Shown piece by piece: positions 39,481 to 42,186 of a stretch of DNA of 42,186 nt. The notes under the pieces are model-generated. The model was not told the origin of the DNA and did no database searches. It saw only the letters and a list, made by a program, of their open reading frames with translations. How positions within the stretch are numbered: the stretch's first letter is position 1; every line of letters begins with the position of its first letter. The translations under genes were made by a program, and so were the position numbers. The stretch is from Colimorpha sp002372855 (GTDB taxonomy: Bacteria > Bacteroidota > Bacteroidia > Bacteroidales > P3), in NCBI GenBank assembly GCA_946621635.1, contig CAMOOR010000015.1:1-42186 (forward strand). Reading direction: 5' to 3'.

Positions 39481-40037
39481 TTTTTTATCTTTGAAGAAAT
39501 ACTAATTTGAATTCCTAATATTGCAGAAACACCCAAAGTAATATTCCATTGTCCTTTGCTTTGGCCGACACCTGCACCCAATACATTGGTTCTCTTTGAA
39601 GCCTCATCAATATAATCTCCACCTTCGTAAGTTTGTCCAGCCAAAGTAAACAATCCCAACGACACGCCTCTTGATCCTCTTGCATTATTTTCTTCACAAT
39701 GATAGGTGTCAACTTTTCCTTTACCCCAATCCCAAGCTATTCCAACCAAATCAATAGAACTAATGTTAATACCAAGGTTTACACAACCTACATCAACTTC
39801 ACATTGTCCTCCTATAGAGAATGACCCATTAAAGGACCATTCTTTCTCGGCTTTAAATGTTGCGTATAAAAACAAATCGAATTTAGAGTCAACACATTTA
39901 TCTGGTTTATATGCCCATACTCCTTTGGATGAGGGCCTTTCATATTTATCTTTACCATAATCATATACAAGAAATGCAAAATTAGGATGTTTTTCATCTC
40001 CTTTATTGTATATTCCCCCCCACACGTGATTCTCCAA
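39477..40037 (-). CDS. C-terminal tip domain of an Rhs protein, out of frame
   Basis: An open frame of 186 residues (about 175 past the shift point) with no family that I recognise: Gly-rich strands such as SIGGQCEVDVGCVNLGINISS and GVSLGLFTLAGQTYEGG (shown in part) suggest a beta-rich domain. Its first codons overlap the end of the Rhs core frame (40003-40037). A run of seven G on the minus strand (40015-40021) separates the two frames; losing one G would fuse the core to this domain. It is therefore best read as the variable C-terminal tip of the Rhs protein rather than an independent gene. Confidence 0.65.
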   Translation of the reverse strand: MENHVWGGIYNKGDEKHPNFAFLVYDYGKDKYERPSSKGVWAYKPDKCVDSKFDLFLYATFKAEKEWSFNGSFSIGGQCEVDVGCVNLGINISSIDLVGIAWDWGKGKVDTYHCEENNARGSRGVSLGLFTLAGQTYEGGDYIDEASKRTNVLGAGVGQSKGQWNITLGVSAILGIQISISSKIKK

Positions 40038-40467
40038 ACATATCTACAGCATTCGCCCTAACTTTTGCAGCAGCTGATTCTGTAGGAAACATCTCTTTCC
40101 CATCCGGATCCACCAGCTTCACAGGATTCCAAGCACAATACGTATAAGGACTAATGGACGGGTACTTATCTGCCATCGGGTCGACGGAGAGCCACAAGGT
40201 CATTACCTCACTCCAATAATACCGTGCGCCGTAGTAGTGGAAGCCAGATTCGTAGTCCTTTTCTTTCCCGTTGAAAGTGTACTGGCCAAGGCGGGGGTCG
40301 AGGTTGTTCTGAATATCCACCCAGTCTTCGCCGTAGGGCAGGTAGTTGAGCGTCTGCGTAACATGGTCTCCTGATGTCAGGTAGGCGGCGGAGAGGAGAT
40401 GGTCGGGGTGATACCGGGCGTCCAAACCGCCGATGTCATAATCGTATGTCATACTACTGCCTGTCAT
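40003..40467 (-). pseudogene. Truncated Rhs-repeat core protein
   Basis: 154 residues with the conserved end of an Rhs core: YTFNGKEKDYESGFHYYGARYY, then LSVDPMADKYPSISPYTYCAWNPVKLVDPDG (given here in parts). Complete Rhs proteins exceed 1000 residues. An in-frame stop lies just upstream of the first ATG, so the N-terminal export and repeat regions are missing. The frame ends shortly after the core, just past the seven-G run. It is most likely a displaced orphan tip-cassette remnant of the kind that can recombine with a full-length rhs gene. Confidence 0.82.
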
Positions 40468-40558
40468 GTAAAAATAACGATTATTTTATGTTTTTAGTAT
40501 GTGTTGCCGCAATTGTTTTGTTTGATCGGTCGACGGGTTCTATTTTTTAATAAGTTGT

Positions 40559-40770
40559 ATCTTTGCAAAGTCAAAGAGCGCAGGGAAACAAGCGAGAAGA
40601 TAAAAAGAGACCGTAAGGAGACCGAGACCGGACCGAAACTCAACCGAAACCAGGAGGAAGATACCTGCTCGTCGTCACGGAGTTGGGCACTACTTGTCCT
40701 ACGGGCGGGGAGCAGCGGAAGTCTTACGCAAAGCAAATCCGAATGACTACTCCTGAAAAATCCTTAATTC
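40559..40770 (+). promoter_or_regulatory. Promoter with no clear gene; possible noncoding transcript
   Basis: TATCTTTG (40559-40566) is a perfect -7 box. The following 200 bp have short open frames of poor coding character, but repeated GAGACCG/ACCGA blocks (about 40597-40650). I cannot match it to a known RNA family. It may be a leader or remnant left at the edge of the Rhs block. Confidence 0.4.
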
Positions 40771-41208
40771 TCCTGCTCGCCTTCGGCATCGCGAAATCTT
40801 GTAATTCTTGTAAATTATTCCGCCTTCGGCGGTTACGCGAAGCGCATAATCTATAGGATTTATAGATTTCTGCCCGCAAGGCCAGGAGCTTTGATTTATA
40901 GCGTGTTCCGTAAACCCATGATACTCCTGCTCGCCTCCGGCGTCGCGAAATCTTGTAAATCTTGTAAATTATTCCGCCTTCGGCGGTTACGCGAAGCGTA
41001 TAATTTACAAGATTTATAGATTTCTGCCCGCAGGGCTAGGAGCTTTGATTTATAGCGAGTTCCGTAAACCCATGATACTCCTGCTCGCCTCTGGCGAAGC
41101 GAAATCTTGTAAATCTTGCAAATTATTCCGCCTTCGGCGGTTACGCGAAGCGCATAATCTATAGGATTTATAGATTTCTGCCCGCAGGGCCAGGAGCTTT
41201 TAGATTTA
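40771..41208. repeat. 154-bp tandem repeat, nearly three copies
   Basis: Units begin with TCCTGCTCGCC at 40771, 40925 and 41079, exactly 154 bp apart; the third copy breaks off near 41208. Each unit holds a CCGCCTTCGGCGG hairpin with a UUCG-type tetraloop, TTGTAAAT-type runs, and ATAGGATTTATAG. Copies differ by scattered substitutions, some of them in matching hairpin positions. Open frames across it are translations of the repeat. From 41209 to 41320 nothing else was recognised. Confidence 0.92.
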
Positions 41209-41337
41209 GTAGAGCTTTCCCAAACAATATGCTTACGCAGCGACCCGCATGGGGACACAGCCCCTCCAAGGGGGCGATGAAATGTTAAAAAAGAGCCTTG
41301 GGGGCACTTTTTTTGTTAAAGTTTCGAAAATTGTTTG

Positions 41338-41345
41338 TATCTTTG
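41338..41345 (+). promoter_or_regulatory. -7 box of a promoter for etfB
   Basis: TATCTTTG, 22 bp ahead of the etfB ATG. A TTTG at 41312-41315 lies 22 bp upstream, slightly longer than the usual spacing. Confidence 0.65.
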
Positions 41346-41366
41346 CATTTTAAAATTTGTTAAAAT

Positions 41367-42186
41367 ATGAGTTTGAAGATTGTTGTACTTGCGAAACAAG
41401 TTCCTGATACAAGGAACGTTGGCAAGGATGCTATGACGGCGGAGGGTACGGTGAACCGTGCCGCGCTGCCGGCCATTTTTAACCCCGAGGATTTGAACGC
41501 ATTGGAGCAGGCGCTCCGCATCAAGGAGCAGCAGCCCGATGTGGAAGTGGGCCTGCTGACGATGGGTCCGCCTCGTGCCGGCGAGATTATCCGCGAAGGC
41601 CTCTATCGCGGAGCCGATACGGGCTGGCTGCTGACAGACCGCCTGTTTGCGGGTGCCGACACGCTGGCGACGAGCTACGCGCTGGCAACGGCCATCAAGA
41701 AGATAGGCAACGTCGACCTCGTCATCGGCGGCCGCCAGGCCATCGACGGCGACACGGCGCAGGTGGGTCCGCAGGTGGCGCAGAAGCTGGGTCTGAACCA
41801 GGTGACGTACGCCGAGGAAATCCTCAAGATAGAGAACGGCAAGGCCACCATCCGCCGACTCATTGACGGCGGCGTGGAGGTGGTGGAGGCTCCGCTGCCC
41901 CTGGTGGTGACGGTGAACGGCAGCGCTGCGGAGTGCCGCCCGGCCAACGCCAAGCTGGTGATGAAGTACAAATATGCCGCCTGCCCGCTGGAGGTGGCCG
42001 ACGACGACGCCCGCAAGGGTCTGCGCGCCGAACGCCCGTACCTGAACCTGACGCAATGGAGCGTGGCCGACGTGGACGGCGATGCCAGCCAATGCGGCAT
42101 GAGCGGTTCGCCCACCAAGGTGAAGGAGGTGCAGAGCATCGCCTTCCAGGCCAAAGAGAGCAAGACCATGGACGGCAGCGACGATA
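41367..42186 (+). CDS. etfB: Electron transfer flavoprotein beta subunit (partial)
   Basis: The frame opens at the ATG at 41367 (MSLKIVVLAKQVPDT) and runs off the window end, giving 273 residues without a stop. Family features: AIFNPEDLNALEQALRIKE, LLTMGPPRAGEIIREGLYRG, LVIGGRQAIDGDTAQVGPQ (the AMP/FAD-side loop) and VEAPLPLVVTVNG. It pairs with EtfA, expected just outside the window, to carry electrons between acyl-CoA dehydrogenases or similar flavoenzymes and the respiratory chain or ferredoxin. Confidence 0.95.
   Translation, partial: MSLKIVVLAKQVPDTRNVGKDAMTAEGTVNRAALPAIFNPEDLNALEQALRIKEQQPDVEVGLLTMGPPRAGEIIREGLYRGADTGWLLTDRLFAGADTLATSYALATAIKKIGNVDLVIGGRQAIDGDTAQVGPQVAQKLGLNQVTYAEEILKIENGKATIRRLIDGGVEVVEAPLPLVVTVNGSAAECRPANAKLVMKYKYAACPLEVADDDARKGLRAERPYLNLTQWSVADVDGDASQCGMSGSPTKVKEVQSIAFQAKESKTMDGSDD

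Noticed and set aside
40896..41258. A 120-codon frame on the minus strand over the 154-bp repeat, and frames at 40494-40746.
   Set aside because: The products are translations of repetitive DNA without coding bias or domains.

Overview
The window reads as chromosomal DNA of a GC-rich member of the Bacteroidales, probably from a gut. The evidence: promoters have the Bacteroidetes form TAnnTTTG (very often TATCTTTG), sometimes with TTTG 19-20 bp upstream; most genes lack an obvious Shine-Dalgarno; and the gene content is typical of the order (TonB-linked barrels with a CarboxypepD_reg-like N-terminus, a GldF-GldG fusion, DUF4340, DUF4476, the surE-lpxB neighbourhood, a BtuG-type B12 lipoprotein). 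I cannot name the genus. No rRNA, tRNA, CRISPR array or transposase was seen.

Layout. 133-10189 is a long minus-strand gene train: a small membrane protein, a TonB-linked outer-membrane barrel, a YbjQ-like protein, an ABC ATPase with two paralogous permeases, a lipoprotein, a YtrA-type GntR regulator and an M16 peptidase. A near-perfect Bacteroidetes promoter and a 22-bp palindromic operator lie at its head. 10716-15493 (+) is a polysaccharide chain-length regulator, an O-antigen-ligase-like protein and a second barrel. 15504-17285 (-) is a ClC protein with CBS domains, divergent from an OmpA/Pal-like lipoprotein (17366-18382). 18856-30692 (+) holds an M28-like protein that has lost most of its zinc ligands, GldFG, DUF4340, SurE, a small membrane protein, LpxB, a SpoIID-like protein, a thioredoxin-like protein, FtsY and RimO. 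Rex (-) faces RimO. Divergent from Rex, a cobalamin riboswitch leads btuB and btuG, a B12 capture and import unit. Then come DUF4476, PHP and DRTGG-like genes (-). 37653-40467 is a visibly AT-richer block with a truncated Rhs core, its C-terminal tip, a zinc-ribbon protein and two lipoproteins. The window ends with a 154-bp tandem repeat and the start of etfB.

The most unusual aspect is the intergenic DNA. Almost every spacer longer than about 40 bp is built from short-period repeats: (i) degenerate 7-bp tandem units in eleven places, often running into the start or stop codons of flanking genes; (ii) inverted arrays, in which several 9-, 10- or 11-bp units are followed by the same units in reverse complement, giving long hairpins; the 11-bp family has three copies, and the loop is inverted between two of them; (iii) paired REP-like palindromes (REPIN-like); (iv) a 19-bp palindrome that is also found in frame inside lpxB. 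Similar low-complexity stretches seem to have entered rimO and btuB in frame. These repeats, rather than any single gene, are the best candidate for something undescribed.
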